From Cyclobacteriaceae bacterium (lineage in GTDB: Bacteria > Bacteroidota > Bacteroidia > Cytophagales > Cyclobacteriaceae): a stretch of 10,758 nt of DNA. A program made the translations under genes and the position numbers. Location of the stretch: positions 1 to 10,758 of the forward strand of contig JABFSY010000256.1 of assembly GCA_013140395.1 (NCBI GenBank), given 5' to 3'. Numbering within the stretch: position 1 is the first letter of the stretch; each line of letters begins with the position of its first letter. This document shows positions 1 through 8,157 of this stretch, in pieces. The notes beneath the pieces were generated by a model. It ran no database searches. It was not told the DNA's origin and worked only from the letters and a program-made list of their open reading frames with translations.

Positions 1-36
1 GGTTTCATTTTAGGTAAAGGTTAGGTTTCAAAAATA

Positions 37-1422
37 CTATACCATCTTCTCAGGCCTCACCCACTCTTCAAATTGTGCGGAGGTAAGTAAGCCTAATTCT
101 ACTGCTGCTTCGCGTAGTGTTTTGTTTTCCTTGTGTGCCTTCTTGGCAATCTTGGCTGCATTCTCATAACCAATATGAGTATTTAGAGCTGTCACAAGCA
201 TCAACGAATTTTCCATGTGTTGTTTGATGATCGGCAGGTTGGGCTCGATACCAATCGCACATTTGTCATTAAAGGAAATACACGCATCGCCAATCAAACG
301 TGCACTTTGCAATACATTGGCTGCGATCACCGGTTTGAATACGTTCAACTCAAAGTGACCATTCGAGCCACCAATGGTCACCGCCACATCATTGCCCATC
401 ACCTGCGCACATACCATCGTCATCGCTTCGGGTTGAGTAGGATTTACTTTACCAGGCATGATGGACGAACCCGGTTCGTTATCGGGAATTACGATTTCGC
501 CAATACCGCTGCGAGGACCTGAGCTAAGCATGCGGATGTCATTGGCAATTTTCATCAATGAAACGGCCACACGCTTCAAGGCTCCGGAGAGTTCCACCAT
601 TGCATCGTGTGCTGCCAGGGCTTCAAACTTATTGGGTGCAGTTACAAAAGGAAGACCCGTCAGCTCTGCGATTTTTTTAGCGACCAGTACATCATAACCC
701 TTAGGGGTGTTCAACCCCGTGCCTACGGCTGTACCACCTAATGCTAATTCACTAATCATTCCTAACGAATTGTTGATCGCACGAATACCGTTATCTAATT
801 GTTGCGCATAACCACCAAATTCCTGACCAAGGGTAAGTGGAGTGGCATCCATGAAGTGTGTTCGCCCCGTTTTTACGATTGATTTAAAGTCAGTTGCTTT
901 ATTGCGTAGCGTGTCGCGCAGCTTTTGCAAACCCGGTAAGGTGATTTCCACCACTTGCTTATAGGCCGCAATGTGCATGGCCGTAGGATAGGTATCATTA
1001 CTGGATTGCGACTTGTTTACATCATCATTCGGGTGCAACACTTTTTTCTCATCAGCGAGTTTTCCGCCACTCAATACATGCGCACGATATGCAATCACTT
1101 CATTCGCGTTCATATTGCTTTGCGTGCCCGAGCCTGTCTGCCAGATCACCAAAGGAAATTGATCGTCTAATTTTCCGGCCACAATCTCATCGCAAACCGT
1201 AGCTATCATATCTTTCTTGTCTGCGGCAAGAACCCCTAACTCGTGGTTGGCCATTGCCGCTGCTTTTTTCAAGTAGCCGAACGCATGGATAATCTCCTTG
1301 GGCATACTAGCCTCGGGCCCGATTTTAAAGTTGTTGCGCGAGCGCTCGGTTTGTGCGCCCCAGTATTTGTCGGCAGGGACTTGCACCTCGCCCATGGTGT
1401 CTTTTTCGATGCGGAAGTTCAT
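37..1422 (-). CDS. fumC: Class II fumarate hydratase (fumarase C)
   Basis: Catalyses the reversible hydration of fumarate to L-malate in the cytosolic TCA cycle; the class II enzymes are iron-independent homotetramers. The 461 residues match the usual length (about 465). Visible family motifs: [10 protein letters not shown] (96-105), [14 protein letters not shown] (130-143), [11 protein letters not shown] (185-195, with the conserved His189) and the fumarase/aspartase signature [10 protein letters not shown] (318-327), whose Ser319 lies in the mobile catalytic loop. The whole frame aligns by eye with FumC rather than aspartase or argininosuccinate lyase. The ATG at 1422 gives the expected [17 protein letters not shown]-terminus; no Shine-Dalgarno is evident upstream, as is normal for this phylum. 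It is transcribed away from the sigma-factor operon, with a 201-base gap between, so it is probably a separate transcription unit. The gene looks intact. Confidence 0.97.
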   Translation of the reverse strand: MNFRIEKDTMGEVQVPADKYWGAQTERSRNNFKIGPEASMPKEIIHAFGYLKKAAAMANHELGVLAADKKDMIATVCDEIVAGKLDDQFPLVIWQTGSGTQSNMNANEVIAYRAHVLSGGKLADEKKVLHPNDDVNKSQSSNDTYPTAMHIAAYKQVVEITLPGLQKLRDTLRNKATDFKSIVKTGRTHFMDATPLTLGQEFGGYAQQLDNGIRAINNSLGMISELALGGTAVGTGLNTPKGYDVLVAKKIAELTGLPFVTAPNKFEALAAHDAMVELSGALKRVAVSLMKIANDIRMLSSGPRSGIGEIVIPDNEPGSSIMPGKVNPTQPEAMTMVCAQVMGNDVAVTIGGSNGHFELNVFKPVIAANVLQSARLIGDACISFNDKCAIGIEPNLPIIKQHMENSLMLVTALNTHIGYENAAKIAKKAHKENKTLREAAVELGLLTSAQFEEWVRPEKMV

Positions 1423-1482
1423 AGGTATTTTGATTAAAGTCTAGAAGGGTAAAAATAAGCAAATGTGGCTAATAGACCAGCG

Positions 1483-1550
1483 ATATTTCCTATGGGAAAA
1501 GCGTCTAAGGCGTCAAGACACCTCCAAGGTGACGGACCCCTACGAAATAT
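1483..1550. repeat. Nested palindromic element between the sigma operon and fumC
   Basis: Outer arms 1483-1496 (ATATTTCCTATGGG) and 1537-1550 (CCCCTACGAAATAT) pair at 12 of 14 positions. Inside lie a small hairpin, CACCT-CCA-AGGTG (1519-1531), and a direct repeat GCGTC (1501-1505 and 1510-1514) whose CGTC copies can pair with GACG at 1531-1534. There is no T-tract after either arm, so it does not look like a simple intrinsic terminator, although it lies just past the end of the minus-strand sigma operon. Its compactness, GC-rich core and intergenic position suggest a REP/MITE-like dispersed element. Multiplicity cannot be seen from one window. Confidence 0.5.
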
Positions 1551-1623
1551 TTGTTACTAACAGGCAGAACAAATAGTCCAATCTTCTGACTTTAAAATCG
1601 GAGTAGAGTGTTTTCCAAATTCT

Positions 1624-2184
1624 TTATCTAGACCCCGAAACCAAAAGCCGTTCTAACTCCTCCTTCTCTTTCATATTGATGCCCTTTGTGTAGGGCACAT
1701 CTTGAGATTGTTTAGTGGAAGTCTGAGTAATAGCTGGAGCTGGGCTTGCTTTTAAATAAACAATCCTTTCCCGCACAATGGTGTCTGGTTTGGATTCGAT
1801 GAAGACGGTATCAATTTGGGTTATTACTTTTCGTGCATAAACGGTAGTTGAGTTATAGTTGCTACCCCCATACCAGCTGAATAGACCCACTACCATCAAT
1901 AACAAAAATGTTGCATAAGCGGGTACTGGAGTATTTAACCAATAGCCCTTAGCTGCTTTTTTATTTTGAGCTATGTCATTTTTGATGGTGGCCCAAATCT
2001 TGGGAGATGGAGTAAGTTTACGCGTGTCAGCAACATAGTGATTCAATTGTTTATCTGCCTGGCGCAGCGACTCATATTCTGCCTCGGAGCTGATAAATTG
2101 TGTGACCAACTGTTTTTCATTGTCAGTCAGCTCTGCATACGAACGCTGGCGCAATAATTCTTCAAACTCTTCAAAATTTTCCAT
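1624..2184 (-). CDS. Single-pass membrane protein, probable anti-sigma factor
   Basis: A 186-residue protein of no named family that I recognise. Residues 1-80 are hydrophilic, acidic at the start and predicted helical, and probably cytoplasmic. A hydrophobic segment at about 86-106 (core ATFLLLMVVGLFSWYGG) is the only membrane span, and residues 110-186 form a polar tail that would be periplasmic. This topology, together with a start only 5 bases after the stop of an ECF sigma gene, is the classic anti-sigma arrangement; that function is inference. The His/Cys zinc cluster of ZAS-type anti-sigma factors is absent (there are no Cys residues), so it would belong to the non-zinc group common in Bacteroidota. 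The ATG at 2184 has no clear ribosome binding site, consistent with coupling to the upstream gene. It is the last gene of the operon. Confidence 0.72.
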   Translation of the reverse strand: MENFEEFEELLRQRSYAELTDNEKQLVTQFISSEAEYESLRQADKQLNHYVADTRKLTPSPKIWATIKNDIAQNKKAAKGYWLNTPVPAYATFLLLMVVGLFSWYGGSNYNSTTVYARKVITQIDTVFIESKPDTIVRERIVYLKASPAPAITQTSTKQSQDVPYTKGINMKEKEELERLLVSGSR

Positions 2185-2189
2185 ATCGG

Positions 2190-2780
2190 TTATTTTTCAA
2201 GTACTACTTTATAATGTTCAAGGGCCAAAGCCAGTTTCTTCTTTAAATAAAATAAACGTGACTTCACCGTTCCTTCGGGGCAATAGATCACTTCGCTGAT
2301 CTCGGCCACGCTCATATCCAATTCATGACGCAAAACAAATAACGTGCGTGCTTCTTCCCCTTCCTTTGTTAACAGATCTTCCAGTGTTTGATGAAAAGAA
2401 GTATGATCAAGTTGTAGTGTGATCAACTCGTCTATGTTTCCATTGTCATTGAAAGAATGTTGAGTCGATGATCGGAATGCTTGTTTTCGATATTCGTTCT
2501 TGCACATGTTATGTGCAATGGAATACATCCAGGTAGAATATTTTCGGCCTGAATCAAATTGGACTTTCTTCTCCATGATTTTAATAAACAGATCATGCAA
2601 AAAATCTTCTGCCTTGCTTTGATCTTGCCATAGCATACGATAGAAATAGCGAAGGAGGGGTTGGCTGTAGCGCTGGTAAATTTCTTCCAGCGCTCGCTCA
2701 TCCCCTCCACACACTTTATCCATCAGATCTTCATCTGACAAACCTGTCATCGATTTTTGAAATAGGTTTAGCAAAGGCAA
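2190..2780 (-). CDS. ECF-type RNA polymerase sigma factor (sigma-70 family)
   Basis: About 196 residues, a normal ECF sigma length. Region 2 spans roughly residues 30-102 (IYQRYSQPLLRYFYRML, then AEDFLHDLFIKIMEKK and the -10-recognition part STWMYSIAHNMCKNEYRK). Region 4 is at about 145-185, with the helix-turn-helix MSVAEISEVIYCPEGTVKSR. There is no region 1.1 or 3, as expected for ECF. The start is uncertain: the longest frame opens with TTG at 2780, but an AGGAG at 2781-2785 abuts that codon, while a second TTG at 2774 sits 6 bases from it and would be better placed; the first ATG is at 2750. The gene begins 3 bases after the stop of the SUMF1-domain gene, and its stop precedes the putative anti-sigma gene by 5 bases, so all three are probably cotranscribed. 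Target promoters are unknown. Confidence 0.93.
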   Translation of the reverse strand: MPLLNLFQKSMTGLSDEDLMDKVCGGDERALEEIYQRYSQPLLRYFYRMLWQDQSKAEDFLHDLFIKIMEKKVQFDSGRKYSTWMYSIAHNMCKNEYRKQAFRSSTQHSFNDNGNIDELITLQLDHTSFHQTLEDLLTKEGEEARTLFVLRHELDMSVAEISEVIYCPEGTVKSRLFYLKKKLALALEHYKVVLEK

Positions 2781-2783
2781 CTC

Positions 2784-4781
2784 CTATTTTTCGATGACCT
2801 CCATAAAGACCCTAAAACCCGTGGCTGCATCTGGTTTTGTATAAGTGTTAATACTTCGCATGGTTGATTCTGCCGGAGTATGATTCCAACTTCCTCCACA
2901 GGCTTTCCCTTTTTCTAAGGTCATTTCACTCACGTTGCCCACCACATCATACAATCCAATATCATTAGGAAAATATATTTTCGTTGGGGCGGCCATTATC
3001 CATCCATCAGCAGCGATTCCTTTCGATTTATCAATCCCTGGGCATGCCCCTTCATCAGGCACTTTGAAATTGCCCAAATAGCAGCCTTTATGATTGATTG
3101 CCGAGTTTCTAAAAGCGAAGAATCGGAACCATGGATACATTATCTCAGGATCAGTCAACGAAACCATTCTCCTCTCTAAGACTTTTCCAAATAAATCATT
3201 GCTGGCTGTAATTCTTACTTCAACTTTTTGATCATCCCACTTCCAAGAGGTAGGATTTTTGATGGATGCTGCCGCAATCTGCCATTCATCGATAGACGGT
3301 AATCGGAAAAGTACCTTTTTAAATTTATGTTCAGCTGATCGATTGTATTGTTGGGTAAGCCACGCACAGTAGGCAAGGGCGGCTTCGTAGCCAACATGAA
3401 TGGCCGGGTAGTTGTTAAAGTATTTGTTCTTTTTGGTTGCCACGCGGTTGGCAGAGTAGTTTTTCATCAACGAAAGAGTAGGCTCTTCATAGCCACTAAA
3501 GTCAAACTTATATTTTTCGTAAAGCTCTGTCAGCGAATGAGACGAAAGATAACTTAAGAATAAGTTGTATTGCTCATTAGTCACTTCGTTTTCCTGTGCA
3601 TAAATTTTATCTGACACAGGGCGAAATTTACCCTCCAATGATTTTGCTGTAATGGAGGAGGGATAATAAGGAATTTCTTCCGACACTTCATTTCCCAAGA
3701 ATCGAGCAATGGCGGCTTCCTTGTCGCTGTCACGTGCTACCCGCTCTATCAATTGGCGCAGTGTTTTCGCTTTCTCCAGTTGATTTTCTTTTAGGTAGGA
3801 CTCATACAACAAAATCATCGGCACCAGATAATTGGCACTAAATGCTTTACCGGTTGCAAATTTTGATTCTCCGTTGAAGTCGACTCGCAGATAGTCTAAC
3901 AAAAATTCTTTCTCCAAGTTTTTTTTGATTCGCGCTACGTTATCAAAGTTGGAGATGCTGTGAACGGATGCCAAACCAACCACATATAAATTTTCTTTAA
4001 TCGAAGAAAGATTGTCTTGAGAAAGGGTAAGGGCATAGTAAAATTTCTTTCCATTATTTGCCAATGGAAGTAGGGCGCATAATGTACTTCGTAAGTTGCG
4101 TGCATCAACAGGACCGTTTAACGTTAGGCCAAGCGCTTTAAATTTCTTTTCCAGATAAGTGGCATTGCCGAGAAGATCTAAGTTTAAAATACTTACATCT
4201 TTGCGCACTTTCATTGCGTCTTGCAAAGCAAAAAGAGGTGACGTTGTGCTTTCGCCTTCCGTGATCAAAATGGATCCAGGCTCTAGCGACATGAGAACGT
4301 TGTAACTATAGCTTAGTAGCGAAGGTGATAGTTGTGCATGTGAAAGTAATTGATCGCTGAAAGTTGCTCTTCCCGCTGCATCTAAATTTAGTTCTGAAAG
4401 AATTTGCAAAAGCCCGTACGCTTCCGGCTTTTCAGGGCTCATGGTATAGGCTTCTTGCACAAAGCGCAGCGACTCTAACGAGTAGCCACTGTTCCAACCT
4501 TTCACAACCAATAATTCATAGGAATCAGGCACCGCCTTTTCCATGTCTTGCACAATCTGATTTAGGTGAGCAGTCGCATCTTGACTAAAATAAGAAGCCG
4601 CATAGTAATTAAACCAGCTCTCGGCACGAGATCGGTTGCGATTTGTCTCTTCGCTCCAAGCCTTGGCTTGTTGGGTGTACCAATCAATGGATTTTAGTTC
4701 CAAAGTTTTGGGGAGGATTTTTTCTGGCCCTGCTAGGCCCAGCACCGGCAACAGTGCAAAAACAATAAGGATTCGTTTCAT
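2784..4781 (-). CDS. Exported SUMF1-domain protein with helical N-terminal region
   Basis: A 665-residue protein counted from the ATG at 4781. The frame extends to a TTG at 4790, but the ATG gives a clean signal peptide (MKRILIVFALLPVLGLAG) without a lipobox Cys. Residues 30-160 are helical and repeat-like (possibly TPR). Residues 168-203 (GSILITEGESTTSPLFALQD, then VRKDVSILNLDLL) resemble a motif of Bacteroidota DUF2723 proteins. Residues 393-662 form a formylglycine-generating-enzyme/SUMF1 fold: EVTNEQYNLFL (399-409), YPAIHVGYEAALAYCAWL (458-475), RLPSIDEW (493-500), DVVGNVSEMT (612-621), GGSWNH (629-634) and TGFRVF (654-659). The paired active-site cysteines that follow GGS in true sulfatase-modifying enzymes are absent, so it is probably a structural or binding protein, as are GldJ and GldK, rather than an oxidase. 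It is the first gene of the operon with the ECF sigma and anti-sigma genes, so it may act in the signal path they sense. Confidence 0.85.
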   Translation of the reverse strand: MKRILIVFALLPVLGLAGPEKILPKTLELKSIDWYTQQAKAWSEETNRNRSRAESWFNYYAASYFSQDATAHLNQIVQDMEKAVPDSYELLVVKGWNSGYSLESLRFVQEAYTMSPEKPEAYGLLQILSELNLDAAGRATFSDQLLSHAQLSPSLLSYSYNVLMSLEPGSILITEGESTTSPLFALQDAMKVRKDVSILNLDLLGNATYLEKKFKALGLTLNGPVDARNLRSTLCALLPLANNGKKFYYALTLSQDNLSSIKENLYVVGLASVHSISNFDNVARIKKNLEKEFLLDYLRVDFNGESKFATGKAFSANYLVPMILLYESYLKENQLEKAKTLRQLIERVARDSDKEAAIARFLGNEVSEEIPYYPSSITAKSLEGKFRPVSDKIYAQENEVTNEQYNLFLSYLSSHSLTELYEKYKFDFSGYEEPTLSLMKNYSANRVATKKNKYFNNYPAIHVGYEAALAYCAWLTQQYNRSAEHKFKKVLFRLPSIDEWQIAAASIKNPTSWKWDDQKVEVRITASNDLFGKVLERRMVSLTDPEIMYPWFRFFAFRNSAINHKGCYLGNFKVPDEGACPGIDKSKGIAADGWIMAAPTKIYFPNDIGLYDVVGNVSEMTLEKGKACGGSWNHTPAESTMRSINTYTKPDAATGFRVFMEVIEK

Positions 4782-5031
4782 AGGTTTCAATTTAATGCTC
4801 TGTACACGCCAAACCTGAGAACGTTCAAGAAAGCAGATAAATATTTTTTGAAACTATCATTTATGGGTTGATTACCCAGTCCATTGTTTTACGCTTGTTG
4901 ATCGATTTGGTTCAAAACTGTTCGTTGCCGAACATCCTATTTTGTATTGACCACTCTTATCTAGGTTTTTAAGCGGTTTTTCAGATTGGCACAATTATTA
5001 ATACTACAATTAGGAATTAATTATTTCTATC
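4782..5031. other. Divergent intergenic region between the SUMF1 operon and padR
   Basis: These 250 bases must hold both divergent promoters. Short symmetric sites visible here are TGGGT-TGATT-ACCCA (4864-4878, perfect 5-base arms) and the 8-base palindrome GAACGTTC (4819-4826). On the minus strand, CAGGTTTG (about 4809-4816) is one base from the TAnnTTTG -7 element, but I find no well-placed -33 TTG. No small gene is evident. Confidence 0.4.
4941..4969 (+). promoter_or_regulatory. Possible promoter of the padR-permease unit
   Basis: TTTG (4941-4944) and TAGGTTTT (4962-4969) are 17 bases apart, matching the Bacteroidota -33 TTG / -7 TAnnTTTG pattern except for the last base. It would leave a leader of roughly 55-60 bases before the ATG at 5032. 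One mismatch in an AT-rich region makes this a weak call. Confidence 0.3.
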
Positions 5032-5382
5032 ATGAAGAAGTATCAATTAGGTGAGTTTGAAGAAGTGGTAATGCTCACCGTGGGCATTTTATATAAAGAG
5101 GCTTACGGAGTATCCATTAAGAAAGAAATTGAAGGCCGATTGAAACGAGGTGTAAGTGTAGGCGCACTGCAAACAGCGTTGAAACGACTAGAAGACAAAG
5201 GCTACCTCAAATCATTTGATGGCGAAGCCACCGAAGAGCGTGCAGGCCGACCGAAAAAGTATTTTCAAATCACAGCCCTTGGCAAAAAAGCAATGGAGTA
5301 CTCTAAGAGCACGCGTGATGAATTGTGGAATGCGATACCGAAAGTGGCTTGGGATGTAAAATCGTTGTTGGTTGTTCGTTAA
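5032..5382 (+). CDS. PadR-family transcriptional regulator
   Basis: A 116-residue DNA-binding protein with the PadR winged-helix fold. An N-terminal LGEFEEVVMLTVGILYKEAYGVSIKKEIE forms helices 1 and 2 (quoted in two halves: LGEFEEVVMLTVGIL at 6-20 and YKEAYGVSIKKEIE at 21-34). The recognition helix is at about 41-57 (VSVGALQTALKRLEDKG), and the wing with GRPKKYFQITALGKKAM is at 72-88. The C-terminal dimerisation helix is short, as in the small PadR subfamily that sits next to transporter genes. It lies 50 bases upstream of an FtsX-like permease on the same strand, a frequent Bacteroidota pairing, so it probably represses its own operon; the ligand is unknown. The ATG at 5032 is preceded only by a distant AGGAA (5012-5016). 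The stop codon falls inside the inverted repeat that occupies the gap to the permease gene. Confidence 0.93.
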   Translation: MKKYQLGEFEEVVMLTVGILYKEAYGVSIKKEIEGRLKRGVSVGALQTALKRLEDKGYLKSFDGEATEERAGRPKKYFQITALGKKAMEYSKSTRDELWNAIPKVAWDVKSLLVVR

Positions 5383-5432
5383 TCGTTGCTCGAATGCTTT
5401 CACGAATAACCAACAACCAATAACGAACAACG
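5364..5432. repeat. Long inverted repeat across the padR stop and the permease start
   Basis: Left arm 5364-5379 (GTTGTTGGTTGTTCGT) pairs with 5402-5417 (ACGAATAACCAACAAC) over 16 positions, 15 Watson-Crick plus one G-T (G-U in RNA), around a 22-base loop. A second option is a perfect 10-base pairing of 5372-5381 (TTGTTCGTTA) with 5421-5430 (TAACGAACAA), ending 2 bases before the permease ATG. The left arm is also the last codons of padR. The low-complexity GTT/AAC composition resembles spacer repeats that I believe recur in Bacteroidota genomes, but that is memory, not a search. Confidence 0.6.
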
Positions 5433-8063
5433 ATGAATAAGCCACCTAAACTCTTCCACCGCTTCTTCCGCTGGTTCTGCCACCCGAAGCTGAAAGATTC
5501 TATCGAGGGCGATTTGATGGAGTTGTATCAGGAGCGCAGAGCTGAAAATGGAAAGTGGAAAGCGGATTTAAAGTTTGTGAGAGATGTACTGCTGCTCCTT
5601 AGACCAAGCATTATCAAACCAATAGAAAGATATCAGAATTTAAACAACTACGGTATGATCAAAAATTATTTTAAGATTAGTCTCCGACAATTAATCAAAA
5701 ACAAAACATTCACTTTTATAAATGTATTTGGTTTGGTGTTGGGCATTTCATTTAGCACGATGCTCTACACCTATGTAAGCAACGAATTATCATACGATTC
5801 CTTTCATCAGAAGTCAGACCGGATATACCGAGCACTCTGGGTGAATAAATCTATCCCCGATAACGTCCGCACCTTCGGCAGTATCGTGCCACTGATTGGC
5901 CCTGAATTAGTAAACTCGTTTCCCGAAGTGGAGGAGATGACCCGTCTCTTTCAATTTTCCGGCCAGGTGGTGGCGGAAATTGGGGACGCCAAGTATAGTG
6001 AGCGAAACTGGTTCACGACAGAAGACAAGAACTTTTTTAATGTCTTTGATTTTGATTTCGTAGCAGGCGATAATGCAACCGCACTGTCTCAATCTTTTTC
6101 AGTGGTACTCACCGAGTCCACTGCAAAAAAATATTTTGGTGACGAAAACGCCCTTGGTAAAACCTTGAATCTACAAAACATTGGAGTAGTTAAAGTGACA
6201 GGCATTATCAAAGACCTTCCTAAGAATTCGCACCTGCAATTTGACTTACTGTTTTCTAAAATTCTTGTCACTCAGGATTGGACGGAATATCTGAATGGCT
6301 GGCAGGATATAGGTGCGTTTACCTATGTGGTATTGAAAGAAGGAAGATCGATTCAAGAGGTGGAGGAGAAGATGCCCGCGTTTAGAAAAAAACATTGGGG
6401 ACCTGATCTGGAATCCCGTGAAATTGCTTTTCAGCCCATTAAGGATATTTATCTGCACTCGGGTGATATTCAAAATGGTTCAGAAAACGAACACGGCCAG
6501 CTTTCGTATGTCTACATATTTTCCAGCATGGCGATTTTCCTGCTAATCATTGCGGCCATCAATTACATCAACCTCACCACATCCAAGGTTTCTTCGCGCG
6601 CCAAGGAAATCGGTATTCGCAAAGTAGCTGGAGCTGTAAAAACACAACTTATTTTTCAGTTTTTAACAGAGGCATTCGTGATCACCTTCCTTTCCATGCT
6701 GCTGTCATTGGTCATGATGAATCTGTGTTTCCCTTTCTTCAATTCAATCACCGGAAAAAGCTTTGATCTTTCCTTAAAAACGATTGGTGAATTCATGCCA
6801 GCACTTCTGTTGATCACGTTGATCATTGGCGTCATCGCGGGAAGTTACCCGGCCTTCTACTTATCAAAATTAAAACCAGTTGCCACGCTCAAAAGCCAGA
6901 CGGTGTTTACAAAAAGCAGATTTAATCTCCGTACGTCACTCGTGGTCTTTCAATTTACCATCACCATTGTATTGATTGTGGCTACCCTGGTGATCAGCAC
7001 CCAGATCAACTTCATCCAAACCAAAGACATGGGCTTCAACAAAGAGCAACTGATGATTATTGATATCAACAGTGGTGCGGTGCGCAACCAGTTTCAGGCG
7101 ATGAAGAATGAGTTTTCTAAAATCGCAGGTGTGCAGCAAGTGGCCGTTTCTTCGCGCGTGCCGGGCGAGTGGAAAAACATTCGTCAGGTGTTTGCGCGAA
7201 CCACCAATGAAGCAAGTGCAAATGCAGACTCGCTGCAAACGTACTTCATGGGGTTTGACGAAGACATGCTGAACACCTATCAACTTCAACTGGCGGCAGG
7301 CAGTTTCTTTAAAGGCACCGCAGCCGATTCGATGAACGTGGTGATAAATGCGTCAGCAGCAAAGGCCATGAACTTGCAAAATCCGATAGGCACCGTGCTT
7401 CAGATTACCACACGCAATGGCAAATGGAACGCACACGTGATTGGTGTGCTGCAGGATTTTAATTTTCAGTCGCTGCATCAAAAGATTGCGCCCATCATTA
7501 TCGGCTATCGCAACAATCCCGTTCAAGCGATCGATTACTTTACCCTCAAAGTTTCAGGCGACACACAACCGCTGATTGAGGGCGCGGCCAAAGTCTGCGA
7601 AAAGTTTGACCCCGAAACGCCTGTTGAATATCATTTTCTTACGGAGCAGTTAAACACCTTTTATGTATCCGAGAAAAAGGCGGGCATGATTTTTCAGATG
7701 GCCGGAGCGCTGAGCATACTGGTAGCCTGCCTCGGGCTGTTGGGCTTGGCTAATTATCATGTAGAGCGCAAAAGCAAGGAACTTGGCATTCGAAAAATAT
7801 TAGGCGCAGGTTCGCTCAATTTATTTTTGATGGTGTCACTTTCATTTACGCGGCAGGTGGCGCTTGCCTTTGTGTTGGCCTGTCCGTTGGCGTGGTATGT
7901 TATGCGCGACTGGCTGAGTGCATTTGAGTACCGCATCCCGTTGGGTGTAGGTGTGTTTGTATTGGCCGGTGCGATGGTGTTGCTGTTGGCTCTGTTTACA
8001 GTAAGTTATCAATCCGTGAAGGCAGCCATGTTCAATCCGATCGACTCATTGCGGAAGGAGTAA
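5433..8063 (+). CDS. FtsX/MacB-type ABC transporter permease with N-terminal prefix domain
   Basis: An 876-residue inner-membrane protein of the MacB/FtsX permease superfamily. Residues 1-68 (FHRFFRWFCHPKLKDSIEGD, then LMELYQERR) form the soluble prefix domain typical of PadR-linked permeases. The body then starts at Met75 (MIKNYFKISLRQLIKNK), which is where prefix-less homologues usually begin. Eight membrane spans are visible at about 97-117, 360-380, 408-430, 455-477, 502-522, 753-774, 805-823 and 837-858. Two large periplasmic domains lie at 118-359 and 523-752. The paired FtsX signatures are SRAKEIGIRKVAGA (388-401) and RKSKELGIRKILGAG (779-793), and the C-terminus is NPIDSLRKE. No ATPase gene is adjacent, so the energising subunit must be elsewhere, or the protein works differently. 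There is no Shine-Dalgarno before the ATG; the preceding 50 bases form the inverted repeat. Substrate unknown (lipids, peptides or toxic compounds in known relatives). Confidence 0.93.
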   Translation: MNKPPKLFHRFFRWFCHPKLKDSIEGDLMELYQERRAENGKWKADLKFVRDVLLLLRPSIIKPIERYQNLNNYGMIKNYFKISLRQLIKNKTFTFINVFGLVLGISFSTMLYTYVSNELSYDSFHQKSDRIYRALWVNKSIPDNVRTFGSIVPLIGPELVNSFPEVEEMTRLFQFSGQVVAEIGDAKYSERNWFTTEDKNFFNVFDFDFVAGDNATALSQSFSVVLTESTAKKYFGDENALGKTLNLQNIGVVKVTGIIKDLPKNSHLQFDLLFSKILVTQDWTEYLNGWQDIGAFTYVVLKEGRSIQEVEEKMPAFRKKHWGPDLESREIAFQPIKDIYLHSGDIQNGSENEHGQLSYVYIFSSMAIFLLIIAAINYINLTTSKVSSRAKEIGIRKVAGAVKTQLIFQFLTEAFVITFLSMLLSLVMMNLCFPFFNSITGKSFDLSLKTIGEFMPALLLITLIIGVIAGSYPAFYLSKLKPVATLKSQTVFTKSRFNLRTSLVVFQFTITIVLIVATLVISTQINFIQTKDMGFNKEQLMIIDINSGAVRNQFQAMKNEFSKIAGVQQVAVSSRVPGEWKNIRQVFARTTNEASANADSLQTYFMGFDEDMLNTYQLQLAAGSFFKGTAADSMNVVINASAAKAMNLQNPIGTVLQITTRNGKWNAHVIGVLQDFNFQSLHQKIAPIIIGYRNNPVQAIDYFTLKVSGDTQPLIEGAAKVCEKFDPETPVEYHFLTEQLNTFYVSEKKAGMIFQMAGALSILVACLGLLGLANYHVERKSKELGIRKILGAGSLNLFLMVSLSFTRQVALAFVLACPLAWYVMRDWLSAFEYRIPLGVGVFVLAGAMVLLLALFTVSYQSVKAAMFNPIDSLRKE

Positions 8064-8077
8064 GTTAAATCTTGTTT

Positions 8078-8145
8078 GGGCGTGTCCCGCGCCCCGATAA
8101 TTGAGGGGTATTAGCGTCCGCTTGTGCGCGCATAATTCAAGCGCG
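8078..8145. repeat. Cluster of three short GC-rich hairpins between convergent genes
   Basis: Within 68 bases: GGGCG/CGCCC (8078-8082 with 8090-8094), CCCC/GGGG around GATAATTGA (8092-8108), and CGCGC/GCGCG around ATAATTCAA (8127-8145). The first two share bases and cannot form together. The two 9-base loops are similar (GATAATTGA and ATAATTCAA). No T-tract follows on either strand. The position between convergent stops (8063 and 8158) suits a bidirectional termination region or a degenerate palindromic repeat. Confidence 0.4.
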
Positions 8146-8157
8146 TCCATTGAACTT

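Noticed and set aside
37..1437. Several plus-strand frames opposite fumC
   Set aside because: All are shadows of a clear, intact fumarase; none has protein-like features.
5212..5445. 77-codon minus-strand frame over the end of padR and the gap
   Set aside because: It is antisense to a well-supported PadR gene, and its hydrophobic N-terminus (FVIGCWLFV) is simply the translation of the GTT/AAC inverted repeat.
6936..7289. 117-codon minus-strand frame inside the permease gene
   Set aside because: Fully antisense to the FtsX permease, His/Arg-rich composition typical of a shadow frame, no start signals.
5433..8063. Assigning the permease as macB, ftsX or lolE
   Set aside because: The prefix domain, the 876-residue length with eight spans and the absence of an adjacent ATPase gene do not fit those named genes.
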